This document shows, piece after piece, positions 25,501 to 36,839 of a DNA stretch of 64,000 bases (position 1 is its first letter; each line of letters begins with the position of its first letter). Location of the stretch: positions 18,006,501 to 18,070,500 of the forward strand of contig NC_134112.1 in NCBI RefSeq assembly GCF_040939455.1, in the 5' to 3' direction. The DNA is from Microcebus murinus. Its lineage: Eukaryota; Chordata; Mammalia; Primates; Cheirogaleidae. The notes below the pieces were generated by a model. The model saw nothing but the letters and a program-made list of their open reading frames with translations, did no database searches and was not told the DNA's origin. The position numbers and the translations under genes were made by a program.

Positions 25501-27110
25501 ATAAGGACTCCTGATTTAAACTGGTGTTATGGCACCTGGTATGTCCCCCATCTCTCCCAAAATGCAAGTATAAAACTCATGTAAATACAAACAAAAAAGT
25601 AGGTAATAATAATTTAAAAAACATAAGAGAAGACCATATGATAAATTCTGAGGAGAATTGTTATTGATTAACACACAACAATAGGAAAAGATTGAGAAGT
25701 CATTGTGGAGCACACATTCGCCAATTAAAACAGTCTGAACCCAAAGAGAGGAGATGTGCAGTAGCCTAAATACCTTCCTATTGATGCCCCTGTTTTTGTG
25801 ACACAGGGACAGGACTAGAAAACCAAGCTGTCTGTCCTCCTCTACCTTCCTAGCTAGCCAGAGCTGCTGGAGTCTTGCTTTCCCCACCACCCCTGCCCCT
25901 CACAAGAGGGCCTTCAGGATGTCTTTATCTGCCTCCACCCAGAAGCCACATTTCCCACAATGCAGAGCGGGATGGAGGAAGCACATTGCATCTCAGTTTG
26001 CTTAGATGTCTAAAGAGAAGCAGAAGCAGGGTGGAGTCAGGAAGGGCCTTGGGCACAGTTCTGGATAAGGGATGTAATCTTTCACATTCTAAACTATACA
26101 CAAGAGAAATAAAACCTGCATCCTATCCAGAGAACCTGATAGTGCAGCAAGGAAAACCTAACTTCAGCCCAGCAGCATTACCCAAGACAAAGGCCTACGT
26201 GTATTGTACATTGAGCTCGTGGCTGATTCCTGGCTTTTACCTAGAAGGGAAGCTTCCAGGACCAGAATGGGCAGTGATGGAGGCTGCTGGCAACTCCAAG
26301 CTTAGACAGCAATCTTTTCTCCCAAGGATGAATGAACAGAAAGGATCAATAAAGGACCTATGGGAAAGTACTGCAAATTATGGGAAAAGGAGACTTTACC
26401 TGATGGTTCATGGCTCTAAAGTGTTAGTCTATTAGAAAAAGAAGATAAATGTAGAATAATAATGGCTCTAAAGTAGTAGTCGATTAGAAAAAGAAGATAA
26501 ATGTGGAATAAACAAACCGTCTTGCTGTCTGCAATAAGAGTGTGGAAGTGGCTTTTATGAAACAGGCACAGGAAGCCACAAAATCAGAATAGGCTGAGAT
26601 GAAAGTGGTATGCAAAAGTCTTTGGCTGAAACAAGAAAAGAACGTAAAGAAATTCCAAATGTGGTAGCAGAATTAAATCCAATTGAAGAAGATAAGGAAA
26701 AGAGTAGATATTACCAAAAATTACACACATAACAGAGGAGAGACTTGAGAAATTCTTCCTGAAAATATAGAAAAATGCTTAAAAGATTTAAAAAAGGTGA
26801 TAGATGACAGGTATTAAGGCTTGAGAACATATAGCAAGCCTGAGAATCATACATGTCCCAGAGGAAGAAACCAAAGCCAAATGTTCAATAGTATTCATCT
26901 TAAATCGGGACTTCTACTCCAAAATGAGAGGTACAATATCCCCATTAAAATACCAGAAAATTGGATTTGATAGAGTATTAAAAGTTATCTATTTCAAATA
27001 TATGAAAATGGTTTGATATTATTATAAAATTCATAATTGATGGACTAATTTAGTAATCAATCAATGGATCAAAAATAAAAAAAACAATATCATTTAAATA
27101 TATGCCTAAA
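25501..27110 (+). mobile_element. ancient L1/HAL1-like LINE remnant (tentative)
   Basis: In 26560-26990 the A-rich plus strand has features of an old L1/HAL1 ORF1: 'gtattaaggcttgagaacat', 'tcatacatgtcccagagga', 'gaggtacaatatccc'. The upstream part (25501-26435), which includes a 186-codon open frame, may be its 5' region, but I recognise no protein domain. Confidence 0.4.
26410..26513 (+). repeat. 52-bp direct tandem duplication
   Basis: Two adjacent copies of about 52 bp (26410-26461 and 26462-26513) begin 'atggctctaaagt' and share 'attagaaaaagaagataaat' with only a handful of differences. It is a recent slippage or replication duplication inside old LINE-like DNA. Confidence 0.9.
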
Positions 27111-27119
27111 AATGTTTGA

Positions 27120-27475
27120 TTAAATCCAATACTCACAGGCTCCAAGTTCAGCCCAAATCAGCCAATTTATTATTCTTGCATGCTTCTGTACCTTTGCACA
27201 CATTGCTCCTGCTGTGTGCAATGCCTGCCTTGCCCTGGTCCACCAGAAAAACACCAGCCCAAATGTCTCCCAGGCAGAGGGAGAGGCACCTTCCTCTCTG
27301 CATATGTGGCAATCATAGCACCTTTGGAACAGAACGAGATGTTCTCAGGCCTGTCTCCAAACTGCAGGACATGTTTCTCTAGGGAAGAAGAGAACCATTT
27401 CTGTATCCCTGACCTGATGTTATGCTTGTTACATATGAGATCTCAGTAAATATCAGTGTGATGAATAATAAAGAA
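27120..27475 (+). mobile_element. L2 LINE 3' end
   Basis: 'ctgtacctttgcacacattg', 'ctcctgctgtgtgcaatgcc', 'tctgtatccctgacctgatg' and 'tctcagtaaatatcagtgtg' follow the L2 3' region. Two overlapping 88-89-codon open frames lie within it and are not genes. Confidence 0.65.
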
Positions 27476-27920
27476 ATATAGAAGGTAGGTCTCCAAAATT
27501 CCAAGTTGGAGAAGCCCAGCTTGAGGAGAAGATGGGTTTTCAAGCCCAGCAAGGGAAAACTATTCCAGAAACCCTTAGTTCCCAGTGGCTGACCATGGCT
27601 TAGTTTCTCTCTGAACAGGCCAGATCAAGGGTGGGACTCTGGTGAGTCCTCCAGAGTCATGTGTGCCATGAGCTTGTGGAGGCTCAGGATATCAGCACTC
27701 CTGGTGAGGTCTTCACACATGTTTCCTCCATTGGGACACATGGAAAGATCCTGATGCAGGAAGCAGCTTTAAGGACCACCAGCAACTGAAGGCAGCTTGC
27801 CGTTAGGAGAGCCATGGCTTCTGGTATAACCAATGTCTGTGGCAGCTTCCCATCCGCAAAGCTGTGGTCCTTAGATCCACAACACAGATAATTGAGGGAC
27901 AGTGTGGCTACAAGAAAGAT
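27476..27920. other. unique non-coding DNA
   Basis: No recognised repeat or exon. Confidence 0.4.
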
Positions 27921-28075
27921 CAAAGATCTGGGAGTTAGGGAACCAGGTCCTACACTCTGAAAGACTAGTGTCTTTGGGTCAGTCTCTTAATTTCCTGGGG
28001 CCATGATTTCCTCATGTATGAAATGAGAACATTGGATTAGATAACATTTTAGGTCAAAATTCTGCATTATTTTAA
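27921..28075 (+). mobile_element. MIR/MIR3 SINE remnant
   Basis: 'gggagttagggaaccaggtc', 'ttgggtcagtctcttaattt', 'ccatgatttcctcatgtatg', then 'ttggattagataacatttta', as in MIR-class SINEs with an L2-like tail. Confidence 0.55.
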
Positions 28076-28409
28076 TCCGGCATATTCTATTCCATTGTTT
28101 GAGCCAATCGTCGATAAGGAGATGGAATAGAACACTTTCTATTTTAGCACACTCTTGGTTAACTGACCTGACTTTCTGATTGCAGAGTACAAAACCAAAA
28201 TTTAAGCTCATCTTCTTATACTTTGCTGTTATATTGGTAGATAGTCATTCTCATTGTAGAGGGATATAAGAAGCTCTAAAACTTGCATTTTACATCTTGG
28301 TGAACATATAAATTAAGATCAACTTTTTGGACTCTATTTATCACAGATTGCCTATTTAGCATCTTGACTGCCAGAGTTGGCATATGAAGGACCGTTTGAT
28401 CCTACAGCA
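28076..28409. other. unique non-coding DNA
   Basis: No recognised element. Confidence 0.4.
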
Positions 28410-28545
28410 ATTGGTCAATTGACATTTATTGCCATCTACTGTGGGCCAACACTGTGCTAGGGACATTTTGCAGATCTTGCCTTAGCACTTTCCATGCACT
28501 TGATCTCATTCAATCCTCACGGCAGCCCTCCACCTTCCTGGGAGT
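28410..28545 (-). mobile_element. MIR SINE remnant
   Basis: 'gacatttattgccatctact', 'tgggccaacactgtgctagg', 'ttgatctcattcaatcctca' match the MIR 3' half on the minus strand. Confidence 0.65.
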
Positions 28546-29099
28546 GTGTTCCCACCCGAGCATAGCACAGACCACTTAGAAGTGCTGTGTTTGGAAAATC
28601 ATTAGCAGGGCCTTCTTCCTGGAAGTGGAAGAAGTCACTGCCCAGAGAAGGTGTGACTCTGCAGCTCTTCCATGACCCAGAGGGCTCCCTGAAGGACAGC
28701 CACTTCTCCAGAAACCTGGAGTCTGCCCAAGACGTAGCCTTAAGCCTCACAAGAACAACCTTGTGGGATTTCTTATGCTTCCAACTTTGACTTGGCCAGA
28801 AATGTCCTGAGACCAGCCTTTTCAGCTAGATTTTAGCACTTCTGCTCCGGCTTCAACAGCAGCACAAAAGGGTAAAGAGATGTGAGACACTAATAGTATT
28901 TTACCCACACACCCTTAAAATAACCTAGGTGTCTTGGGAATGGTCAATGTTAGTTCTGTTTAAGTTTCACATGAAGGTGAAATGATGATGAGTCTCTAGA
29001 GCTTTCTCCTTTTCTGCAGAAAGGCCATAGACTTTTGGCTCTGACAAGAGTGCTAAGCACTTGGGAAATTAGGAAAACAATCAGGCGATGTGGACTTCT
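28546..29099. other. unique non-coding DNA
   Basis: Open frames on opposite strands (28517-28750 minus, 28587-28790 plus) overlap each other. No supporting signal for a gene. Confidence 0.4.
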
Positions 29100-29215
29100 C
29101 CATTTATCCTTTGAAAACATCTTTTGAACACCTTCTTTGTGCTAGACACAAATGGCTCCAAGATGAAATAGACATAGTCTGTGCTCCTTTAAAGAATTAC
29201 TAGTCTGGACCAATA
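29100..29215 (-). mobile_element. L2 3' fragment, antisense
   Basis: 'cttttgaacaccttctttgt', 'gctagacacaaatggctcca', 'agtctgtgctcctttaaaga', 'attactagtctgg' follow the reversed order of the L2 3' end. Confidence 0.5.
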
Positions 29216-29229
29216 AAGTGATAAATTAT

Positions 29230-29800
29230 GATACTGTGGCATGGCACACACAGTTAGTTGCCTACATGCTCAGATAAACAGCCATTGTCCCTTCTTTCTT
29301 GTGAACTGAACTCCAATTTTATTCCTGGTCAGCCTGCTCTGTCATGGTGGATTGATTATGATTTGTCTACTTCAGTCACTGCAAGTCTGATGCTCTTTTC
29401 CAGTGACCAGCCTAGGGCTGGGCATGTGACCCAGTTCTGGCCACTGAGACTTCAGGGCAAGTCTTCTGGACAACTGAAAAGGTTATTTCTCCCTGTTAAA
29501 AAGTACTACTATAAGGAGGAAACCTTTTGTTTCTGCATGCATTCTTCCTGTTTGAGATGCTATTATGTAAGTATGTGATGCTTAAAATTGGAGAAGCCAT
29601 TTTGCTACTCAGATGAGAGCCATAGACGGTGATAAAGTAGAGAAGTGGGTACCTGGGCCCCCAATGGCATCATTGAACCAGGAAGGCAAACCTGGGACCA
29701 CCTATCACCTGACTCTTGTTAAGGAAATAAGCATCTTTTAGTTTGAGCCACAGTTAGTTGGATTTTTTTGTTACTTGCAGCCAAAACCATTCTTAAATGT
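29230..29800 (+). repeat. LTR-like medium-reiterated repeat, name unresolved
   Basis: 'gggctgggcatgtgacccag', 'ttctggccactgagacttca' and, at the end, 'tttgttacttgcagccaaaa' recall a class of old mammalian repeats that share this order with 49580-49745 and 50340-50545. Tigger-, MaLR- and MER-type relatives were considered; I cannot separate them by eye. Confidence 0.45.
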
Positions 29801-29849
29801 TAAAAATAAGGAAAGGGCTTTAGCAACACATATGCCACTAAATTTCTGG

Positions 29850-30035
29850 AGGAGTTGCAGGAGGCGGCTGGTCCTGAAGGATGAGTGGAGGTGGCCAGGT
29901 GAAGAAGGTGGGGAAAAGCATTCTGGCAGAGGCAGAGGCTTGGATAATGGCGTAGAGATATAGAAGGCATGTCATATTTGGGCATGATGAGAAGTTCAGG
30001 GTTGTTGGAATACAGAGGGGATAGTGGTAAGAGAT
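29850..30035 (-). mobile_element. L2 fragment, antisense
   Basis: 'cctgaaggatgagtggaggt', 'ggccaggtgaagaaggtggg', 'agcattctggcagaggcaga' match reversed L2 sequence upstream of its 3' end. Confidence 0.5.
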
Positions 30036-30039
30036 GGTT

Positions 30040-30470
30040 TATTTAAAGTAAAGGTTAGGACCTAGCAAACACTGGTGGCTTGAAGAATGTAAAAGCTTAC
30101 CTCTCTCCCATGGAACAGTCCCGAGGTGGGTGACCCAGGCTGTCGGGGCAGGCTGCTCTGTGTAGTGGTTCTGGGACTCAGGTTTCTTGCCTCTATTGCT
30201 CTGTCATCTCCTAGGTTAGGGTGTGGCCCTTGTCTGCATGATCCAGGAACTTCTGTGTTCTAGTTTCACGAAGAAGGATGAGAAACTAAAGAAATGTGTA
30301 CTCCATGTTTGAAGGTTCCCACCTGGAAGTGGCACTGAAAACTTCATTCTTGCTCGCTTTCAATTTGCAAGAATGTAGTCACCGGCCACAGCTAGCTGCA
30401 GGGAAGGCTGGGAAATGCAACCACTATCTGTGCAGGTACCTAGCAAGCTAATCTTTGTTGCTGGGAGACA
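30040..30470 (+). repeat. medium-reiterated repeat, relative of 18885-19175
   Basis: 'aacactggtggcttgaagaa', 'aaaagcttacctctctccca' and, near the end, 'cacagctagctgcagggaag', 'gctgggaaatgcaa' repeat the order seen at 18885-19175. Name not resolved. It lies between antisense L2 pieces. Confidence 0.45.
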
Positions 30471-30479
30471 TGGGCCTTC

Positions 30480-31880
30480 TGTAGGCAGAGCAGATCTAAA
30501 GGGCTGAGGAGTGACATGGCTAAGGCAGATTTTAGCTCAATGTATGGATAAAGCCTTCCATACTTAGAATTGATCAAAAGCTAAATGACATGTTTAATGA
30601 CAAAGTCAGCTTCTCTTTATCAGAGATGTTCACGCAGAAGTTGGACAGCCACCACGCAGATGCACATATAGGGGACTGATGATGAGGTAGTGGACTGCAC
30701 CAGAGGACCCCCTACCACGTCCAAGACCCTTGGCTCTTTCTGAATCTCTGCCTCACAACAGTGGTGTGATACGAGTTAATTGGGCAGGACTGAGAGCAGA
30801 ATCAAGGAGACCAGGTAAGAGGCTGAACCAAAGGGAGGTGGGGCCAGTGAAGACAAAGAAGAAGGAATGGTTGTGAGCAACACGGTAGAGGAAGAGCCAC
30901 CAGGATTTAGTGTCCCATCGGTTTGAGGGGTCAGGTTTAGGAAATCAGAAGAGTTAATGATCACTCCGAGCTCTCCAGCCTGCATAAGTATAAAATGTCA
31001 CCAAGTCAGAGACAGACAAGCCAGGAGTGAAGCAGGATGTGTGGGGAAGGTGTGGCTGAGGTGAGTGCTGCATGTCCCTCAAGCAACTGAAAACGCAAGT
31101 GGAGAACTAGTGGAAAGGTCCTGGCTGGACGTTTAGATTTGGGAATTGTCCGAATACATTTGATTGTAAAAATAGGCACTGACAACATGACCAGGAAAGA
31201 AAGTAAGGCACAGAAGTGGCTAACCTGGGATTACAGACTCCCGTGGGGTCTGCAAATGCTCATTGTGTGCGCGTGCGTGTTTTCATCAGATTCTCAGAAG
31301 GACCCGTGACTCTTTCAACAAAATGCCAAGAATCCCGGCTGTAGAAAGAGAATGTTCCATCAGAGAGAAGAGGAGAACTTGGAGAAAACATTATTCACAG
31401 GTGCCAAAGGGAACTTTCACTCCGGAAAGAGGATGCTTGGCAATTCCCGAAGCTACTTAGATGTCCCGTGGAGTATTAGAGTTGAGAAGTGGCTATTGAT
31501 TGGATGGGGACCTGTAAGATAGACCCCTCAATTGCAGAGGATGCTATGCAGATCCCAAAGAGTGGAGAGATGGGCAGGCAGTGAAGACCTGGGCAAGGAG
31601 TGTGGACTGCCCTCACAAGAGGTTTATTTAGGAGAAGAAGCCACGGGCTGGATACTCAAGGGGTAGCTGACTGCGTTTCATCTTGTGGGGGACAGGTCAG
31701 CCAGCACGTGGAGAAGAGATGGTGGCGGGGCGCCGGGGCAGAGGGCTGGTGGCCCGGGTCTGTGCGCACGGGGGGTGCTGGAAGGGGGCTCGGTTTAGGC
31801 CAGGAGAAGCGAGCAAGCAGCAGCAGAGCACGCAGGCATGATAAAGAGAAGAGAAGGGCAGCAAAGGAAACTTAGCACAA
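30480..31880 (-). mobile_element. L2 internal region, antisense (tentative)
   Basis: Segments such as 'ggagaccaggtaagaggctg', 'caggatttagtgtcccatcg', 'gtttagatttgggaattgtc' and 'aggagaagaagccacggg' follow reversed L2 order, continuing 29850-30035. Highly diverged. GC content rises at 31680-31800. Confidence 0.4.
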
Positions 31881-32240
31881 ATGGCCTTGATCTCACCTGC
31901 CCAGAATGAGGGCTGGAGGTGGCCCTGGGGGCTGATCAGGTGTGTTTGGAACTGTGGCGTGAAGGGTTAGCTGGGGGCAGAAGCATAAAAGTCCACAGTG
32001 GCCTGCAGCGAGGGGTGGTGACACGACTGCCTTCACTGGCACAGGTGGGGCACCTGCTGGGTGAGGGAGCACCTCGGCCTGCCCAAAGCAGGGCCAGGAC
32101 CCAGCCGGCCAGACCATGCAATGACTGGCTGGTGTGACATCACCACTGGTCCTTTTCCTGCTGCCTCGCTGCCTGCAGAGGCGTCACTGGGCCCCATGGT
32201 TCCTGGGGCCCCCACACCAGCTTCCCCTGCCTCTGCCCAT
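31881..32240. other. unique GC-rich DNA
   Basis: Overlapping short open frames on both strands with no recognisable product. No repeat named. Confidence 0.4.
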
Positions 32241-32450
32241 GATGTGATTAGCGGAGACCTGTGCCTTTAAGGAGTGCCCCCTCCCCCGGCCCTTCCCCCT
32301 CCAATTACAGCACTAATTTCAGTAATGGAGCATTAATAGAGTAATGGGCGAGTGAGGCTGGCCTGAAGGAACTGTGGAGCTCAGCACAAATTGAGTAAAT
32401 AAACCATATATTAGATTTCTAAACAATACTTTTAGTCTAGTCTCCAGGGA
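32241..32450. promoter_or_regulatory. candidate enhancer-like segment rich in ATTA cores
   Basis: Within 42 bp (32304-32345) there are six TAAT/ATTA cores: 'ccaattacag', 'cactaatttc', 'agtaatggag', 'cattaata' (two overlapping) and 'gtaatggg'. TAAT is the general homeodomain core. The flanks are repeat-free and this looks like a conserved non-coding element, but conservation cannot be judged from one genome. Confidence 0.35.
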
Positions 32451-32548
32451 AAGAGAGTCGTCAAGACTTACTTAAGTCAGCCCTGCAAAGTGTATGTAAA
32501 AGAAGCCTCCTTTCAGAGCCCGGTTGTTTGCAGAAACTGGAAATCTCA

Positions 32549-32615
32549 ATCTCTCTCTCTCTCTCTCTCTCTCCCTCTCTGTCATCTCATCCCATTTTAT
32601 CTCATCTCATCTCAT
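32549..32615 (+). repeat. (CT)n and (TCTCA)n low-complexity tract
   Basis: A CT run at about 32549-32580 is followed by tctcat/ctcatc pentamer-like repeats to 32615. Confidence 0.9.
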
Positions 32616-33004
32616 CCTCTTCCCAGGCAGGGTAGAGATAAGATAGCTGTTGTTCCCACATTTTCCCTTTTCTCATTATTTCCCAATTTCTTTTACTTTG
32701 ACAGACGTGTTGGAGGTGGGGATCTCCAAGGATGCCACCCTCCTGGGTACCCTGACGGGGGTGGTGGGCTTTGGACATCTCCCAGAGAAAAGTAGCCTCA
32801 AGCAGCTCAGGTGGTCAATGGGAACTGGCCCGGGGGCAGGGGCCAGAAAGGGTAGAAACTTGGGGGAAAGAGGAAAAATTATGGAGTGCTGCTGCCGGTA
32901 TTGGCAGTGTTTTAATAGGGATCCCTTTAAGAAGACTAAAGAGAGACAACGCGTCACAGTAAGACGGGCTGAATCCATATTGTTGTAATGGGTGATGGAA
33001 GGAA
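32616..33004. other. unique non-coding DNA
   Basis: A pyrimidine tract ending in 'tactttgacag' at about 32690-32704 looks like a splice acceptor, but the downstream frames show no domain and no donor partner is evident. Confidence 0.4.
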
Positions 33005-33175
33005 CGAAGGTCTGGATGTCTGAAGACCAAGGAGATGGTCTCAGCTCTATCATTTACTAGCTGTAGGCCCTGAGACAACTAATATTACCTCTCTGTGCCT
33101 CAGTTTCCTTGTCTGGGCTGTGAGGTCTGGGAAGGGGTAGATGGTCCCTGAAATGTTAGTTTAGGGTCATGAAAT
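33005..33175 (+). mobile_element. MIR SINE
   Basis: 'ctcagctctatcatttacta', 'gctgtaggccctgagacaac', 'tctctgtgcctcagtttcct' are plus-strand MIR. Confidence 0.75.
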
Positions 33176-33599
33176 ATTAACACAGTCATCACTTCCTGCT
33201 GCATGTTCATGACGGTGACACGCTGAGGCTGTGGAATAGGATTTCAGAATCGTTGCTGAAACCAGTCCTGACTTTGCTCGCTCCTATAGCCTACGCGAGC
33301 CCTGGATGCGGGCTGAGGGCCTGGGGGTTCCAAGTGCCTGAGGAGAGCTCCCTCTTCTCCACAAGGGCCTGTGACCCCAGGAGGGCTGCTTTACCCGATG
33401 TGTGTGGCTGGGACAAGGTGAGGCATTGATAGCCAACAGCCGCTTCTGCTGAACCTTCTGAGTGTTCCGGATGTCCCCCGTGCTACACATCAGCTTCTAC
33501 AGGGAAGTTCCTTGTGACGCTCTGGTCTGCATGGATGGGGCAGGAGCATGAAGGGCAGTGGGAAGGAAGTGAGGTGGGTTCTGGTGCCTTCTCAGCCTT
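33176..33599. other. unique non-coding DNA
   Basis: No recognised element. Confidence 0.4.
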
Positions 33600-33790
33600 A
33601 GCGGTGCAGAGCTTGGGTTCTGGACTCATAGTTGGATTTGAATGCTTGTCCTGCCACTTCTTGGCTCTGTGACCCTGGGCGAGTTTCCTCTCCCCTCTGA
33701 ACAGAAGTTTCCTGCATGCTGGTGTATGTATATGCCCCTCTTAAAGAACTGTGGTGGGGATTCAGTGACAAATACAGGGCTTGACATATC
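33600..33790 (+). mobile_element. MIR SINE, near full length
   Basis: 'gagcttgggttctggactca', 'ctgccacttcttggctctgt', 'gaccctgggcgagtttcctc', then a tail 'acagggcttgacatatctta'. Confidence 0.75.
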
Positions 33791-34151
33791 TTACATGGTG
33801 CTGTCATTTTATGTCTTTGAGCTTTTAAGGACAGTTATCATGTTTTTCTATTTTTCCCCCTAACCCTAGCACTTACATTAATACAGACAAGAGAAGGAAG
33901 GGAGGGAAGGAAAGAGGGTTGGAGGGAGGCAGGGAGGGAAAGGGGGTGTCTATCAAATTGGTGTGAAGGGGTCTGAATTTCTGGTAATCTTTCATGGCCT
34001 GTAGTGACCTTAGAACTGAGTTCCTAGTTGGTGAGGCCCACAGTTCTTACCTGGATTCTTGAGAGTAGTATCTGCTCTAGGGATCACGAATAAAATAGGA
34101 TCCCCCCCCCTTCCCTCTCCAACTGTGCCTCTTTCTGAGATGTAGTTTGAA
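33791..34151. other. unique DNA with a purine tract
   Basis: A GGAAG/GGAGG-rich tract lies at 33890-33945. The rest is unrecognised. Confidence 0.45.
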
Positions 34152-34207
34152 CATCTCAGGTGTATCTTGTACATCTCAGATGTATCTCAGATGTATCTTG
34201 CCTATCT
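34152..34207 (+). repeat. short tandem repeat of 'catctcag(g/a)tgtatct'
   Basis: Three imperfect copies of a catctcaggtgtatctt-like unit occur in 55 bp (units begin near 34152, 34172 and 34184). Confidence 0.8.
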
Positions 34208-34534
34208 TGTAAACAGTCAAGGGAAATGAGCATCCCTCAGTCAGAGTGACAGACTGCTTTCTGACCTCTGCTCTGGGGCCCAGGTATGGATCAGGGAACT
34301 CAAAGTGACATGCAGGCCCAAGATGCGCTTCACTCTGACAGCTGCTGGGTGGTGACCAACCCTGGGGCATCAGTGAGGGGTGAAGGACCTGGCCGTGTCT
34401 GAGGGCCTAGTCCAGTGAACTCAGCCTTGGGAACTTCAGGATGCCTTAAAATACAGACAGGGCACACAGAGGGAGAAAAAGGGCTGGAAAAACAGAAGGT
34501 ATAGGTGAACATAAAAGACAAGGGGGCTAAACTG
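34208..34534. other. unique non-coding DNA
   Basis: No recognised element. Confidence 0.4.
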
Positions 34535-34670
34535 TCAGTTGGCATCCTGACTTTGTTTCTAGTCTTGCCATTGCAAACTCTGTGACCTTAGACAAGTCAC
34601 CTCACCTTCCCGAGTCTCTTTCCTCCCTAGCATGGTTAGTCAGTTGGATTTTTTGGATTAGAACGCCCAT
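34535..34670 (+). mobile_element. MIR SINE remnant
   Basis: 'cctgactttgtttctagtct', 'ctctgtgaccttagacaagt', 'cacctcaccttcccgagtct' are plus-strand MIR; the tail is diverged. Confidence 0.65.
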
Positions 34671-35559
34671 GCTTTTTATGCATAGAGATTATTCTTTAAG
34701 CCCAACAGAGAAATGAATTTGAGTCTTGAGGCTGATAAAGACCCCACAACAGAGGCAACAGTTCTGCCTCTGTTGGGGCCTTGGGGACCTCTGATCTTCC
34801 CTGTGGCTCCTTGTCACCTGTAAGCATAGACTCTGTTTACTAGAGGGTGGATTTTGAGCTGTTGCTCTCTTAGTAGGCCTCTCAGCATGCTGGTGTCCCA
34901 GAGATTCTAAGGCATGAAAATAATCATGTCTCTGGGAAAAGATGCTTTCTTTTAATATATATATTATTTAGGGAAAAAATCCAAATCTGTATGCTATTTT
35001 CATCTTTGCAAAACAATACAGTTTGAAGGTACTTGGCCTAATTGGGTTCCTACTGAGTAGCAAGCCCTATAAAATAGCAAGTGCTTAGAGTAAATCTCAA
35101 GCAATACATATCCTATAGCAACTTTGGGGTTTTTCTCTTTCACCCAAATTCACCTAGTAGAATTAAAAGGTCCGGTTCATCCAACCTGGAAAATGATACA
35201 CTCTACAAGTAATTGTGTATGACGCTGGCTTTGGCAGCTTTCATAAATTATGTTAGAACTTTTAGGAATGGGTACAAAAAGGATTCTTTTAGAGATATTT
35301 TATATTTGTTAATAAATTCTGTAAAGTATTTGTGCCTTTAGGAGAGAGGGAAAACATGTTTCTAGCCATGCTTTCTGGCTGTCAGTCTGAAATTCTAATC
35401 ATACCTGGACTCAGAGGTTTAAAACATAGGTAGACAATTAATAACTGTTGACTTTGATGGAATCTAAAACATACTGAGATACAGGTCAGAGGCCTCCAAA
35501 ATAATGCTTCTATTAATAGGGCAAATAAAAAAAAGACCACTCTTTGGGCTTGTGACCCA
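34671..35559. other. unique A/T-rich DNA
   Basis: No recognised repeat or gene over about 0.9 kb. Confidence 0.45.
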
Positions 35560-35660
35560 TGGGGTGATTTGAGGTGGTTCCAGGCATTTGGCCTAGACAG
35601 TGTCTAAGGCCCTTCCCAGCACTAATATGTGTCCAGTTCTATGAGAATGAAGCACCAGAT
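35560..35660 (+). repeat. MIR3/L2-type tail fragment
   Basis: 'gggtgatttgaggtggttcc', 'taaggcccttcccagcacta', 'gttctatgagaatg' resemble the tail shared by several ancient mammalian SINEs. Confidence 0.45.
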
Positions 35661-36261
35661 GACCTGGGGAATGGCTGTATTTCAGGAGAACTCTGGTGCA
35701 GTGGGCATTGGATACAGCAAGTTGGGTGAGTAGTAGCATGAAAAGTGCTTGTCTATGCGGGCCTCCGTGGCCGCCAGACCAAGATCTGCCAGACCACAAG
35801 AGGCACTTGTGGTTCCACGCCATTGGCTCAGGGGGTCAGCTTAGTTCTCCCTCAACTCTCCCTCTCATAGGTCTCTTCTTCTGGCTGATAGCCTGGTTCC
35901 ATCTTGTGGCCTCACACCTGGTCCTGCCTAGGCCTTCAGAGAAGCCTCTTAGTTGGACAGGATGGTGGCTAAGTGGCTTCTATTTGTTCCTGGGTCATAA
36001 ACTCTCAGCATCTTGTGTATGCCTCAACCTACTTCTTGAGCCAGTCCCACTCTTACCCCACCTCCGGCTTTATATATACCCCTAGTCCTCTACTTGGCAG
36101 CCCAGCCTCTGCCATAGGACTGTGGACAGGACTTAAAAAAAAAAAAAAGAAAAGAAAAAAAAAGATTGGATTTGACACCTAAAAGCAATAGGGTTTTGTC
36201 ATATTCTTAAGTCATGTCGAAAACTCAATCTTGGTCAACTTCAGATTAAGAGAAAATAGAG
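35661..36261. other. unique DNA ending in a poly-A/AAG tract
   Basis: An A-run with AAAAG units at 36134-36165 could be a retroposon tail. No matching target duplication or parent gene is recognised in the 129-codon frame upstream (35696-36085). Confidence 0.35.
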
Positions 36262-36485
36262 TGGAGATTAAAACTCTGTGCTCTACACTCAGATGACCAA
36301 GGCTTGAATGCTGGCCCAGACACCTGATAGCTCTGTGGTCTTGAGTAGGCTGTTTCACCTCTCTGAGCTGCAGTTTGCCATCTCAAAGTGGGAAACACTA
36401 ATCTCTACCCCACGAGCTCTCCTGAGTATTAAGTGAGAGGGAGCAAGCCCAGTGCTTGGTTCATAGAAGAGACTAAATGAATGTT
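36262..36485 (+). mobile_element. MIR SINE, near full length
   Basis: 'aggcttgaatgctggcccag', 'ctgatagctctgtggtcttg', 'ctctgagctgcagtttgcca', 'gagtattaagtgagaggga' and 'cccagtgcttggttcata' cover the MIR body and tail in order. Confidence 0.85.
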
Positions 36486-36839
36486 CCTTTTCTTTCCTTT
36501 GCTAGACCAGTATCAAGAGATGTTTTCCATACTGAATTTCTAAGTAGCTATTGTAGAGGAAACAACGGTATCAACTTTATCATTTCCATTAAACATGGTC
36601 AGCATAAAAGGTGCTGTAGGTCCAGGAGCTGGTGGTTTGAAATAATTGATTAGGTTTACTTTAACTCTGTAGAGGTTTTCAGATTGCAGTGACTTAACTG
36701 GCTTAAGGTGTCAAGTGTTAGACCTCCTTCCTGGTGATAAAAGCTCCAGAGCTTTGTCCATCCGAGTAATACCACAGCAGATGTGTTGGCAGGAGGCTGC
36801 ACTTGGTACTCAGATTGGTGCTGCCTTTTCTCTTTAACT
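36486..36839. other. unique non-coding DNA
   Basis: No recognised element. Confidence 0.4.

Noticed and set aside
25875..26435. 186-codon open frame
   Set aside because: No recognisable domain; sits in old LINE-like DNA and overlaps the 52-bp duplication region.
32690..32704. Pyrimidine tract plus CAG as a splice acceptor
   Set aside because: No donor, branch-point context or conserved exon downstream could be shown.
36134..36165. Poly-A tract as the tail of a processed gene copy
   Set aside because: No parent gene recognised in the preceding frame and no target duplication found.
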